Below are positions 35,326-43,547 of a stretch of 47,054 bases of DNA, one piece after another. How positions within the stretch are numbered: the stretch's first letter is position 1; the number at the start of each line of letters is the position of its first letter. The position numbers were made by a program, and so were the translations under genes. Source of the stretch: DASUAL01 sp035763805 (GTDB lineage: Bacteria; Gemmatimonadota; Gemmatimonadetes; Gemmatimonadales; GWC2-71-9); the NCBI GenBank assembly GCA_035763805.1, contig DASUAL010000100.1:1-47054 (forward strand), written 5' to 3'. The notes beneath the pieces were generated by a model. That model was not told where the DNA came from, searched no databases, and saw only the letters and a list, made by a program, of their open reading frames with translations.

Positions 35326-36566
35326 AGCTTCGCCGGGCGATGTGAGAGCACCTCGATGGCGCCCTCCGTCATCAGGCAATCGTCCTCGATCCGCACCCCG
35401 AACTTTCCCGGCTGATAGATCCCCGGCTCGATCGTGAACACCATCCCCGGCTCGAGGCGGGTGTCGCTCCCTTCGACGAGGTAGGGCACCTCGTGGCCGT
35501 CCATGCCCAGTCCGTGGCCCAGGCGGTGCGTGAAGTGGCGACCGTAGCCGCCGTCGCCGATCACCTTGCGCGCGGCGCGGTCCAGCTCCTGGCACCGGGT
35601 GAAGAGCGGCCGGCCGAGCTCGAGCGCAGCGGTCTGGGCGTCGTGGACCAGGTTGAAGACCTTCTTGAACTCGTCCGAGGGAGTGTCACCGAACCAGATC
35701 GTCCGGGTGATGTCGGAGGTGTAGCCTAGGACCCGGCACCCGCCGTCGATGAGCACCACGGTTTCGCGCTCGAGCGTCGCCGCCGCGGGGCCGCCGTGGG
35801 GCAAGGCGCTCGACGGCCCGAACTGCACGAGCCCGCCGCCCGGCGCGCCGCGCTGCTGCATCTCGCGCGACAGCAGCTGGGCCACGTCCCGCTCCGTCAT
35901 GCCGGCCGCGAGCTGCGCGAACGTCACGGCGAGTGCGGCCTCGGTGATTTCGATCGCGCGGCGGATGAGCGCTACCTCCTCGGGTGCCTTGACGATCCGG
36001 AGCCGCTCCGTCACCGGCGCGGCGTCCACGAACTTCCAGCCGCCGAGCTGGTCCGCGAGCTGCAGATAGACCTGGTACGCCGTCGTCGCTTCCAGGGCGA
36101 TCGTGCCATTGCCCCGCGGCTTGAGCGCGCGCACCACGTTCTTGACCAGCTTGTACGGGTTTTCCTGCTCCTCCCACCCGCGCACGTCGGGGATCGCGCT
36201 GTGGCTCTTCACCCGATCCACCTCGAACGCGGGGCACACGACCACGGGCGCTCCCGCGACGGGGAGGATGCAGGTGATGAGTCGCTCGCTTCGGCCCGGG
36301 TTGTAGCCGGTGAAGTACTCGTAGTTCGTGCTGGGCGTAACGATCAGAAAATCGAGCTTTTGCGTCGTGAGCTCGGCTTGCACGCGCTGGATGCGGCGGG
36401 CGAAGACCTCGGTGGAGAGGGAGGGCTCTTGTTGGGCGGACGGGCGGTCATGCGGTCCGGCGGTCGGCAGCTTCGCGGCCTCACCGACCGGCCGACCGCC
36501 GGACCGCCCGGCCACCGCCGTCACGACCCATCCGGTCGTCGTGGCGATGAACTGTCTTCGCTCCAT
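35322..36566 (-). CDS. M24 family aminopeptidase (Xaa-Pro type), exported
   Basis: A 414-residue M24 metallopeptidase. Metal ligands are visible: LIDGGCRVLGYTSDITRTIW (two Asp), HRLGHGLGMDGHEVPY (His), FTIEPGIY (Glu) and RIEDDCLM (Glu). It has the N-terminal creatinase-like domain. It probably removes N-terminal residues before proline. The N-terminus MERRQFIATTTGWVVTAVAG looks like a Tat or Sec signal peptide. Residues about 20-44 (from GRSGGRPVGEAAKL) are coded by an 8-bp inverted repeat, so the segment after the signal peptide is unusual. The stop is shared in the CTAG with the aminotransferase. Confidence 0.9.
   Translation of the reverse strand: MERRQFIATTTGWVVTAVAGRSGGRPVGEAAKLPTAGPHDRPSAQQEPSLSTEVFARRIQRVQAELTTQKLDFLIVTPSTNYEYFTGYNPGRSERLITCILPVAGAPVVVCPAFEVDRVKSHSAIPDVRGWEEQENPYKLVKNVVRALKPRGNGTIALEATTAYQVYLQLADQLGGWKFVDAAPVTERLRIVKAPEEVALIRRAIEITEAALAVTFAQLAAGMTERDVAQLLSREMQQRGAPGGGLVQFGPSSALPHGGPAAATLERETVVLIDGGCRVLGYTSDITRTIWFGDTPSDEFKKVFNLVHDAQTAALELGRPLFTRCQELDRAARKVIGDGGYGRHFTHRLGHGLGMDGHEVPYLVEGSDTRLEPGMVFTIEPGIYQPGKFGVRIEDDCLMTEGAIEVLSHRPAKL
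36434..36509. repeat. Inverted 8-bp repeat element inside the M24 peptidase gene
   Basis: The left arm (36434-36465) is GGGCGGAC, GGGCGGTC, ATGCGGTC, CGGCGGTC; the right arm (36486-36509) is GACCGGCC, GACCGCCG, GACCGCCC. The arms are reverse complements and about 20 bp apart. It lies in the region coding for the stretch just after the signal peptide. Confidence 0.8.
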
Positions 36567-36634
36567 CCTAGCCCCTCCCGGAAGCGCGGCCTATATTATC
36601 CGCCCTCCCAGGTCGCTGGAAGGTCCGGTTCCGG
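36567..36634. promoter_or_regulatory. Divergent promoter region (candidate)
   Basis: A 68-bp gap between divergent genes. Near its middle lies the AT-rich block CTATATTATCC, standing out in GC-rich surroundings and readable as a -10 element on either strand. No clear -35 or operator seen. Confidence 0.35.
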
Positions 36635-37150
36635 ATGAATTTCGAAGCGCGCATCGAGCCGCTCGACGGCAAGCTCCCGAAGGTCAGCTACCGCTGGGAT
36701 CCCGAGACCGACATCCTGTGCGTCGCCTGCAAGGGCGGCGGCAAGGCCACCGGGCTGAACGGTACGGTTGACCTCGAGGGGAGTGACGGCTCGTTCGTGG
36801 TGATCGACGTCGCCGGCGGGTGCCTGCGCGGGGTGGACGTGGTCGCGTGGCCGGACGACATCCGCACCCTCGATACGCTCGCTGTCCCCGAGCCGAACAA
36901 GGAAGCGCGCGTGGTGTTCCCGAGCCGCCAGTCGCAGCCGGGCGTCGCCGCGGTTGAGCTCGACACGGCGCTTATCGTCGAGAAGAACGCGGCGGAGTCG
37001 ACCTTCCACATCCGGGTGGGGCGGTCGCGCCCCGCCGCCGTGGTCCGCGTGGCGGACCGGCTGCTCGTCGAAGTGGACAAGCACTCGCGGCTTGCGGGTC
37101 TCTGGTTTCTCGACGTGCCGCCCTTTCCCAACGTCGAGGCGACTGCCTGA
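36635..37150 (+). CDS. Conserved protein of unknown function
   Basis: A 171-residue soluble protein. It opens MNFEARIEPLDGKLPKVSYR, followed by WDPETDILCVACKGG, and ends LLVEVDKHSRLAGLWFLDVP. The latter resembles DUF2283-type strands, only loosely. It is the first gene of the plus-strand run that leads to the methyltransferases and the DNA-repair genes. Confidence 0.65.
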   Translation: MNFEARIEPLDGKLPKVSYRWDPETDILCVACKGGGKATGLNGTVDLEGSDGSFVVIDVAGGCLRGVDVVAWPDDIRTLDTLAVPEPNKEARVVFPSRQSQPGVAAVELDTALIVEKNAAESTFHIRVGRSRPAAVVRVADRLLVEVDKHSRLAGLWFLDVPPFPNVEATA

Positions 37151-37152
37151 TT

Positions 37153-37791
37153 GTGGACGAGCGTCTCGCACGCTACGTCACCGAGCTGTTCGCTGCCGAA
37201 GATCCGATCCTCGCCGCCATCAGGACGCGGCACGCCGAGCTCGAGCTCCCGCCGATCCACATCTCGCCCGATGAAGGGAAGCTCCTGCACGTGCTGCTGC
37301 GCGTCGCCGGTGCAGCGACGGTGCTGGAGATCGGGTCGCTGGCGGGGTATTCGGGGGTCTGGCTGGCCCGCGCGCTGCCCCCGCCCCCGCACGGGCGGCT
37401 CACCACCATCGAGAAGGACCCGCAGCACGCCGCGCTCGCGCGCCGTGCCTATGCCGAGGCCAACGTCGCGGATCGGGTGCGCCTGATCGAGGGCGCGGCG
37501 CTGGACGTGCTCCCCACCCTGACGCCGGGGTTCGACGCCGTGTTCGTCGACGCCGACAAGGAGCCGCTGGCGCAGTACTTCGAGTGGAGCGTGAGACTGT
37601 TGCGCCCGGGCGGCTTGCTGCTGTGCGACAACGCCTTCTATCACGGCTCGGTGGTGGACGACGGCGACCGCTCCCGGGCGACCGAGGGCGTGCGTGCCTT
37701 CAACCGCCTCGCAGCGACCGACCCGCGGGTGATTTGCGCGGTCGCGCCGATCCGCGACGGGCTCGTGATCGGGGTACGAGTCTCGGGATGA
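37153..37791 (+). CDS. O-methyltransferase family 3 (SAM-dependent)
   Basis: A 212-residue class I methyltransferase. SAM-binding motif VLEIGSLAGYSGVWLARALP, acidic ribose contact LTTIEKDPQHAALA and metal/substrate region FDAVFVDADKEPLAQYF. This is the catechol- or caffeoyl-CoA-type family with a divalent metal. GTG start, two bases after the preceding stop; the substrate is unknown. Confidence 0.88.
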   Translation: MDERLARYVTELFAAEDPILAAIRTRHAELELPPIHISPDEGKLLHVLLRVAGAATVLEIGSLAGYSGVWLARALPPPPHGRLTTIEKDPQHAALARRAYAEANVADRVRLIEGAALDVLPTLTPGFDAVFVDADKEPLAQYFEWSVRLLRPGGLLLCDNAFYHGSVVDDGDRSRATEGVRAFNRLAATDPRVICAVAPIRDGLVIGVRVSG

Positions 37792-38522
37792 GCGATCAAC
37801 TGCCCCGCGTCGGCGGGATGCCGGAGCCCGAGAAGTACGAGCGGCTCGTCGAGCGGCTGCCGGATGTGTGGTGGAGCGACGAAGGCCCGTTCGTCGGGCT
37901 GCACCAGCTCAATGTGGCTCGCGTCGACTACTTTCGGCGCGTGTTCGGAGGCTTCGGCGGCAAGCGGGTGCTCGATGTGGGCTGCGGCGGCGGGATCCTC
38001 GCCGAGTCGCTCGCGGGGGAGGGCGCTATCGTGACGGGCGTGGATCCATCTGGGAAGTCGCTCGAAGTCGCCCGCGAGCACGCCCGGCGCTCGCAGCTGT
38101 CCATCGACTACCGAGTGGCGACCGCTGAGAACTTGGCGTCTTGCCGCTTCACCGAGCCCTTCGATCTGGTGTTCGCTGTGGACGTCCTCGAGCACGTGGA
38201 CGATCTCGACTCCACCCTGGCGGGGATTGCAACGGTACTGGCGCCCGGAGGCGGCCTGGGGTTTCTCACGCATAACCGCACGATCGCAGCCTTCCTCCAG
38301 CTCGTTTGGGACGAGGAATACGTGCGGCAGACGATGCCCGAGGGATTCCACGACTTCGCCCGTTTCATCACGCCGCAGGAGCTCACCGAGAACCTTGCGC
38401 GCCACGGGATGGTCGTCCAGGAGGTCAAGGGGGTCGCGCGCCCGGAGGGCGGCGGGGGCGAGCGCACCCTCACGGACGACCTGAGCGTCACGTACCTCGG
38501 CTGGGGGCTGCGGACGCGCTAG
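37788..38522 (+). CDS. UbiG-like SAM methyltransferase
   Basis: A 244-residue class I methyltransferase. VLDVGCGGGILAESLAGEGA is the SAM motif and VFAVDVLEHVDDLD is motif II. It is close to UbiG-type O-methyltransferases, which act on ubiquinone precursors. Without other ubiquinone genes nearby, the substrate is inferred. The start overlaps the previous stop (ATGA). Confidence 0.85.
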   Translation: MSDQLPRVGGMPEPEKYERLVERLPDVWWSDEGPFVGLHQLNVARVDYFRRVFGGFGGKRVLDVGCGGGILAESLAGEGAIVTGVDPSGKSLEVAREHARRSQLSIDYRVATAENLASCRFTEPFDLVFAVDVLEHVDDLDSTLAGIATVLAPGGGLGFLTHNRTIAAFLQLVWDEEYVRQTMPEGFHDFARFITPQELTENLARHGMVVQEVKGVARPEGGGGERTLTDDLSVTYLGWGLRTR

Positions 38523-38524
38523 CG

Positions 38525-39526
38525 ATGCGAGCGCCCGCCCCCGGCTCCTGGGTCGATGCGATCATCGCCGCGGGCGCGGTCCCTGCCGCGTACGTGCCCG
38601 ACGCCAGCAGCGGCCGCAGCGATATCGAGGAGTTCACGGGCGCGGAGCTCGTGGAAGGCGCCGAGCTAAGGACTCATGCCCTGGGCGACGTCCGACCCGC
38701 CGCTTTCCGGACGGCCTCCTTTCTCGACGGCATCGAGCGGTGGCGCGTCGTGAGCTACGCTGGTGTGACGCCGATCGTGCGCGCCCACGTCGCCGCCGCG
38801 GTGCGCGTGCGTGGACCGGACCGCCGCCCGCGCGCCGTGCACGAAGAGTCTCGGGAGCTCGCGATCACACGGCTCGAAGCCCTGACGCCGGCCGTGCGCG
38901 AGGCGCTGACCGGGTCGGGAGTCCGGGTCGTCGAGTTCGCGGCGGAGGAGGCGGGCCAGCCCGCGCGGGCGATCCAGGCGGCACGGAGCGAGGTGGAGCG
39001 TGCCCGCACGGCCCTCGAGCAGGTGCTCGGCGAGCGACGCGCCGCCGAGCTCGGGCCCGGTGAGTGGTTGGTCGTCGACGGCGTGCTGTCGGATTCGGCC
39101 GCCCTCTCGGAGCATCGCCGCACCCTCGGAGTGATCAAGAGCCATGGGGCGCAGTTCTTCAAGGGCCCCGAGCTCGAGCGGGCGCTCACGCTTCCCGCCG
39201 GACACCGCACCAGCGTGTTCCGCCCGCGTCGCCGCGGCGCCCGGCGCGAGATCTACTCGTGGTATCTCAGGCTCTGGCCCTGGGAAGGCAACGACCTCCT
39301 GTACGGCATGCTGCGGGTCGAGGCTCGGGCGGACGCGGACACCGTCACGCAGGCCTCGGCGCTGTCGGCGTGGCTCGTGCGCGAGCGGGCGCCGGTCTCG
39401 ACCCCCGATCCGCGGTGGGACCGCTTACTTTACTCTATCCACGATGTGGAAACGTATCTGAAGTCCCGAGCGCCCCGCGACCTCATCGCGCCTCCCGCCT
39501 CCCGGCTCCCGAGGACGGGTTCGTGA
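38525..39526 (+). CDS. NurA-like nuclease domain protein
   Basis: A 333-residue protein beside the HerA-like ATPase with a GTGA overlap. The second half has the NurA pattern: WLVVDGVLSD, GVIKSHGAQFFKGPELER, IYSWYLRLWPWEGNDLLYG and MLRVEAR. In archaea NurA is a 5'-3' and endo nuclease that works with the HerA hexamer. The family call rests on this pattern and the neighbour, so it is probable rather than proven. The extreme C-terminus (PPASRLPRTGS) is coded by 7-bp units. Confidence 0.65.
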   Translation: MRAPAPGSWVDAIIAAGAVPAAYVPDASSGRSDIEEFTGAELVEGAELRTHALGDVRPAAFRTASFLDGIERWRVVSYAGVTPIVRAHVAAAVRVRGPDRRPRAVHEESRELAITRLEALTPAVREALTGSGVRVVEFAAEEAGQPARAIQAARSEVERARTALEQVLGERRAAELGPGEWLVVDGVLSDSAALSEHRRTLGVIKSHGAQFFKGPELERALTLPAGHRTSVFRPRRRGARREIYSWYLRLWPWEGNDLLYGMLRVEARADADTVTQASALSAWLVRERAPVSTPDPRWDRLLYSIHDVETYLKSRAPRDLIAPPASRLPRTGS

Positions 39527-39684
39527 TTCAGCAGCGGGATCCCGAGCCCATCGGCCGCGTCGTCGCCACCGAACTCAAGCCCGCGACGCCGCACCAATTC
39601 CATTTCTGGACGGCGCAGGAGACGACGATCGGGATCGGGGCGATTGTGCGTGTGGAGGACGCCGCGGGCAGCGGGGGGCGGGGA
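39491..39684. repeat. Two short 7-bp arrays over the nurA/herA junction
   Basis: CCTCCCG, CCTCCCG and GCTCCCG at 39491-39511; GCGGGCA, GCGGGGG and GCGGGGA at 39664-39684, roughly the inverse unit. They lie at the nurA end and near HerA residue 50, where they encode AAGSGGRGAG. Composition alone could explain part of this. Confidence 0.4.
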
Positions 39685-41484
39685 GCTGGACGCGTCGTGT
39701 ACGGCGTGGTGACCGACGGGTTCGCGTACTCCGATCTGGCGACCCCGTTGCACGACGTGGTCGGCGCGGAAGGCGACCCGGTCCGCGCCGCCGAGTCACC
39801 CACGGTTCGCCAGGAGATCCGGCTCTGGACCGCCGCGGTGCTGCGGCAGATACCCGAGGAGCCGCTCCAGCCCGTGCCGCTCGGCCAGGTGCATGTCGCC
39901 ACCGACGCGGACGTGGCGCAGGCGCTCCGGATGGACACGTATCTCTCGGGTCCTCACCCGACGGGCATCCCAATCGGTCTGTACACCTCGGGTGGCCGGG
40001 AGGCACCGGTCTTCCTCGATGCGGACTTCCTGCTGGGCCCTGAGGCGGCTCACCTGAACATCTCCGGGGTTTCCGGGCTGGCGACGAAGACGAGCGCTGT
40101 GGAGTTCCTGCTCGCCTCCATCTTCCAGCATTTCCCGCCACACAAGGGGCGCATCGCCGCGGTGTGCTTCAACGTGAAGGGGCCCGACCTCTGCTTCCTC
40201 GACCGGCCTGGGACACTCGACGACGAGGACCGGCGGCGCTACGAGCGGTTGGGCATCGCCCCGCGGCCGTTCGAGCGGGTGCGCTACTACGCCCCGTTCA
40301 AGGCGGACGGCGTCAACCTGAACACGCTGCGGACACACCCCGATCTGGTGGCGGACGTGGAGGCCCTCGTGTGGGGGCTCCAGGAAGTGCTCGATTTCGC
40401 GGAGGTGCTTCTCAACCGCGACGACATCGACGCCAAGGCCGACGCCTTCATCGACTTCCTCGCGGATCGGGTGCTGAACCGGGAGTTCGACGACGGGTTC
40501 GGTGGGACGCATCGCGTCGCCACGTTTGCCGACCTAGACCGGCTGTTCCGCGCGATCTTCGACGGACTCGAGCTCGCCGGCCGGAGCGACATGTGGCGCA
40601 CGCACCATATCGCCACGATCCGCAAGATCCGCAATCGTCTGGCCAACATCTCCACCCGCTGCAAGGGGCTGGTGACCGACGACGGCCCTTCCAACGACCT
40701 GCCGTGGGGCCGCTTCGAGGACCGGACGGTCTACGTCGTGGATGTCGCGAACGTCGACCCCCTGGGCCAGGATCTCGTGTTCGCGCGCGTGGTCTCGAAG
40801 CTGCGCGAGCATCTGGAGCGGCGCGACCTGGGGGTCGACGCCGTGGTCGTGTTCGTGGACGAGCTGAACAAGTACGCGCCCGCCGATGGGCCCGAAACGT
40901 ACGTGAAGAAGATGCTGCTCGATATCTCCGAGCGCGGGCGCTACCTTGGCCTCGTGCTGTTCGGTGCCGAACAGTTCCGGTCGCAGTTGCACCGGCGCGT
41001 GGTGGGGAACGCGGGAACCACGGTGTTCGGCCGCATGGACGCGGACGAGCTGGCGACGCCCGGCTACCAGGTGCTGTCGCCCGCCACCAAGATCAAGCTC
41101 GCGACCCTGCCGGTGGGCGAGTTGATGACGCGTCATCCGCACTTCACACAGCCGATCTTCGTTCGCTTCCCCCGACCGGCCGTGCTGCGCGGTCGCGACG
41201 GGGTGGAGCAGTTCCCGCCTGCCGCCGACCTTCCGTTCGAGGATGCGGTGGTGCGGCAGCTCGTGAAGTTGGACGCGCGCATCCGGCCGAACCAGGTGAA
41301 GGACCTGATCGCGGATCGGACGCCGGAAGACGTCCGTCGCGCGCTGGCGCGCACCCGGCAGGCGCGGCCGGAAGAGCCGTTCGCCTACTTCCGCAGGCTG
41401 CTGGGCATGCGGGTCGCGCCGGCGGCGGCACCTGTGCGGGAGGCGGTGTCGCCGCTTAACCCGATTTCGGAAGAACCCTACTGA
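39523..41484 (+). CDS. herA: HerA-like (DUF87) hexameric ATPase
   Basis: A 653-residue P-loop ATPase of the HerA/FtsK superfamily. An N-terminal HAS-barrel-like region (residues about 5-110) precedes the ATPase core. The nucleotide loop is ISGVSGLATKTSAVEFLL; the lysine and threonine are present (about 189-190), but the usual Gly before Lys is Thr. Walker B is DAVVVFVDELNKYAP (about 445), and LGLVLFGAEQFRSQLHRRVV is the sensor/arginine-finger region. HerA translocates on duplex DNA and feeds the nuclease. GTG start overlapping the NurA-like stop. Context with SbcD and SbcC supports DNA-end processing. Confidence 0.8.
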   Translation: MIQQRDPEPIGRVVATELKPATPHQFHFWTAQETTIGIGAIVRVEDAAGSGGRGAGRVVYGVVTDGFAYSDLATPLHDVVGAEGDPVRAAESPTVRQEIRLWTAAVLRQIPEEPLQPVPLGQVHVATDADVAQALRMDTYLSGPHPTGIPIGLYTSGGREAPVFLDADFLLGPEAAHLNISGVSGLATKTSAVEFLLASIFQHFPPHKGRIAAVCFNVKGPDLCFLDRPGTLDDEDRRRYERLGIAPRPFERVRYYAPFKADGVNLNTLRTHPDLVADVEALVWGLQEVLDFAEVLLNRDDIDAKADAFIDFLADRVLNREFDDGFGGTHRVATFADLDRLFRAIFDGLELAGRSDMWRTHHIATIRKIRNRLANISTRCKGLVTDDGPSNDLPWGRFEDRTVYVVDVANVDPLGQDLVFARVVSKLREHLERRDLGVDAVVVFVDELNKYAPADGPETYVKKMLLDISERGRYLGLVLFGAEQFRSQLHRRVVGNAGTTVFGRMDADELATPGYQVLSPATKIKLATLPVGELMTRHPHFTQPIFVRFPRPAVLRGRDGVEQFPPAADLPFEDAVVRQLVKLDARIRPNQVKDLIADRTPEDVRRALARTRQARPEEPFAYFRRLLGMRVAPAAAPVREAVSPLNPISEEPY

Positions 41485-41500
41485 GCGACAGGAGTCAACG

Positions 41501-42352
41501 ATGACCGGTGCCCGTAGTCTCGCGCTCGCCGCCCTGGCCGCCGCCGCCCTCACCGCATGCAGCGGCGCGGGCAGGGGGAGCGGGACGGGAGCGAAGGTCA
41601 CGCTGCGGTACCGGCCGCCGGCGGGCGCGACGTATCACTACGCCCTCGAGCAACAGAATTCGGTGAAGATGGAGACCGGCCCGATGGCGCAGCTGCCCGG
41701 GCAGGAGGTCACGGTGCACATCTACTACACCCAGGCCGTCACCGGCCCGACGGCGGGCGGCATCGGGGTGACGCTCACGTACGACTCGACGTCGATGACG
41801 CCGGCCGGCAGCGCGCCGGCGCTTGATCAGATGCATGGAGTCACGAGCAACGTGGTTTACGACGAGCGCATGCGCGTGGTGAGTGCGCGCTTCACCGGCG
41901 TCGGGGGCGAGCCCTCACAGCTGACCGATCAGCTCGAGCGCAGCGTCAAAGGCGCGACCTTCCCGCTTCCCGAGAGTGCGGTCGGCGTCGGGGACTCCTG
42001 GACGACGGAGACCGAGATGGCGGTGGGCGGGGCCCTGGGTGCGACGGCGCCCCTCAAGTCGCGCACCACCCGGAGGGTGAAGGAGATTCAGGTTGCAGGC
42101 GCGGACACCTCGATTGTGCTCTCGGTCGAGACGACGTTCCCCGGGGATCCGGTCCCCATCAACCAGCGGGGCCAGACCGCCACCCTGCAGCTTTCGGGAA
42201 CCATCGCGGGCGAGGAGCTCTTCTCACTCGTGAAAAGCGCGTTGGTGCGCTCCAGTACGGGCGGCACCATGCGGATCAGCGTCAAGGGCAAGGGCGGGAT
42301 GACGATGACGATGGAGCAGCAGACGTCGCTCCAGATGATGGGCGCCCAGTGA
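41501..42352 (+). CDS. DUF6263-like lipoprotein
   Basis: A 283-residue lipoprotein (lipobox LTACSG, Cys near 20). The mature part is strand-rich, with ATYHYALEQQNSVKM at the start and LPESAVGVGDSWTTE in the middle, a pattern seen in DUF6263 envelope proteins. RBS CAGGAG upstream. It is odd in a DNA-repair run: herA ends 16 bases before it and sbcD begins 4 bases after it. No link to repair can be inferred beyond shared transcription. Confidence 0.75.
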   Translation: MTGARSLALAALAAAALTACSGAGRGSGTGAKVTLRYRPPAGATYHYALEQQNSVKMETGPMAQLPGQEVTVHIYYTQAVTGPTAGGIGVTLTYDSTSMTPAGSAPALDQMHGVTSNVVYDERMRVVSARFTGVGGEPSQLTDQLERSVKGATFPLPESAVGVGDSWTTETEMAVGGALGATAPLKSRTTRRVKEIQVAGADTSIVLSVETTFPGDPVPINQRGQTATLQLSGTIAGEELFSLVKSALVRSSTGGTMRISVKGKGGMTMTMEQQTSLQMMGAQ

Positions 42353-42356
42353 GCAC

Positions 42357-43547
42357 GTGAAGCTCGCCCACCTCGCGGATCTCCACCTCGGCTTCCGCCA
42401 ATACGACCGGCAAACGCCCCGCGGCGGGAACCAGCGCGAGGCGGACATCGCCGACGCGTTCCGCCGCGCCGTGGACGATCTGCTCGGTCAGCGCCCCGAC
42501 CTGATCGTGCTCGCGGGCGACATTTTTCACTCGGTTCGGCCGACCAACCCGGCGATCCTCTTCTTCTTCCAGCAGCTGCATCGGCTGCGGGTGGCGCTGC
42601 CGGAGGTGCCCGTGGTTCTGATCGCTGGGAACCACGACACGCCGCGCTCGGCCGAGACGGGCACCATCCTGAGGCTGTACGAGGCGCTGGGCGTCGAGGT
42701 GGTCGTCGAGAACGCGCGGCGCATCGTATTTCCCAAGCTCGACTGCGCCGTGCTCGCGGCGCCCCATCAGGCCGTGGCGCAGGCCGAACGGCCCGCGCTG
42801 CGCCCGGAGCGGGGCGCGACCTTCAACATCCTGGTGACGCACGGTCAATACGCCGCCGCCGGCGAAGACCGGGGCACGATGGAGTACGGCGGTGCTGCGC
42901 TGTCGCACGACGAGCTCGCGCCGCCGCAGTGGGACTACGTCGCCCTCGGCCACTACCACGTGGCGGATCAGATCGAGCCGAACATGTGGTACGCCGGGAG
43001 CCTGGAGTACGTGAGCCCGAACCCGTGGGGGCAGATCGAGGATGAGCGCGAGCGCAAGCTGCCCGGGAAGGGCTACCTCCTCGTCGAGCTCCCGGGCGCG
43101 CGCGTGGCGTTCCGGCATATCAAGGGGGCACGTCGGCTCATCGAGCTCCCGCCGATCCACGCCGCCGGGCTCGGCGCGAGAGAGATCGACCAGCTCATCG
43201 CCCAGGAGGTCGCCGCCGCGAAGCCGGCGATCGACGACCAGGTGGTCCGCCTGCTGGTGTACGACGTGCCGCGGGCCACGGCCCGCGGCTTGGACCACGC
43301 GGCGGTGCGCCAGTACAAGGCGCGCGCCCTCACCTTCCAGCTCGAGCTGCGCAAGCCCGAGGAGCAGCGCACCGTGGGCATCGGCGCGCCCGGCCGACGC
43401 CACACCCTCCCCGAGACGGTTCGGGATTATCTGAGCCGCCGCCCGCTCGACGCCGAGCTCGAGCGCGAGACCTTCGTGCGCCTCGGGGTCGAATACCTGG
43501 AGCAAGCGGGGGCGGGGGCGGGGCCGGGGGTGGGGGACCAGGGCTGA
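42357..43547 (+). CDS. sbcD: SbcD/Mre11-like nuclease subunit
   Basis: A 396-residue calcineurin-like phosphodiesterase of the Mre11/SbcD family. The metal-binding motifs are all present: HLADLHLGFRQYD, VLAGDIFHS, IAGNHDTPR, VTHGQY and ALGHYHVADQ. With SbcC it forms the ATP-driven nuclease that opens and trims DNA ends and hairpins. GTG start. The C-terminal tail (GAGAGPGVGDQG) is coded by a hexamer-like G-rich stretch (43508-43540). Confidence 0.9.
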   Translation: MKLAHLADLHLGFRQYDRQTPRGGNQREADIADAFRRAVDDLLGQRPDLIVLAGDIFHSVRPTNPAILFFFQQLHRLRVALPEVPVVLIAGNHDTPRSAETGTILRLYEALGVEVVVENARRIVFPKLDCAVLAAPHQAVAQAERPALRPERGATFNILVTHGQYAAAGEDRGTMEYGGAALSHDELAPPQWDYVALGHYHVADQIEPNMWYAGSLEYVSPNPWGQIEDERERKLPGKGYLLVELPGARVAFRHIKGARRLIELPPIHAAGLGAREIDQLIAQEVAAAKPAIDDQVVRLLVYDVPRATARGLDHAAVRQYKARALTFQLELRKPEEQRTVGIGAPGRRHTLPETVRDYLSRRPLDAELERETFVRLGVEYLEQAGAGAGPGVGDQG

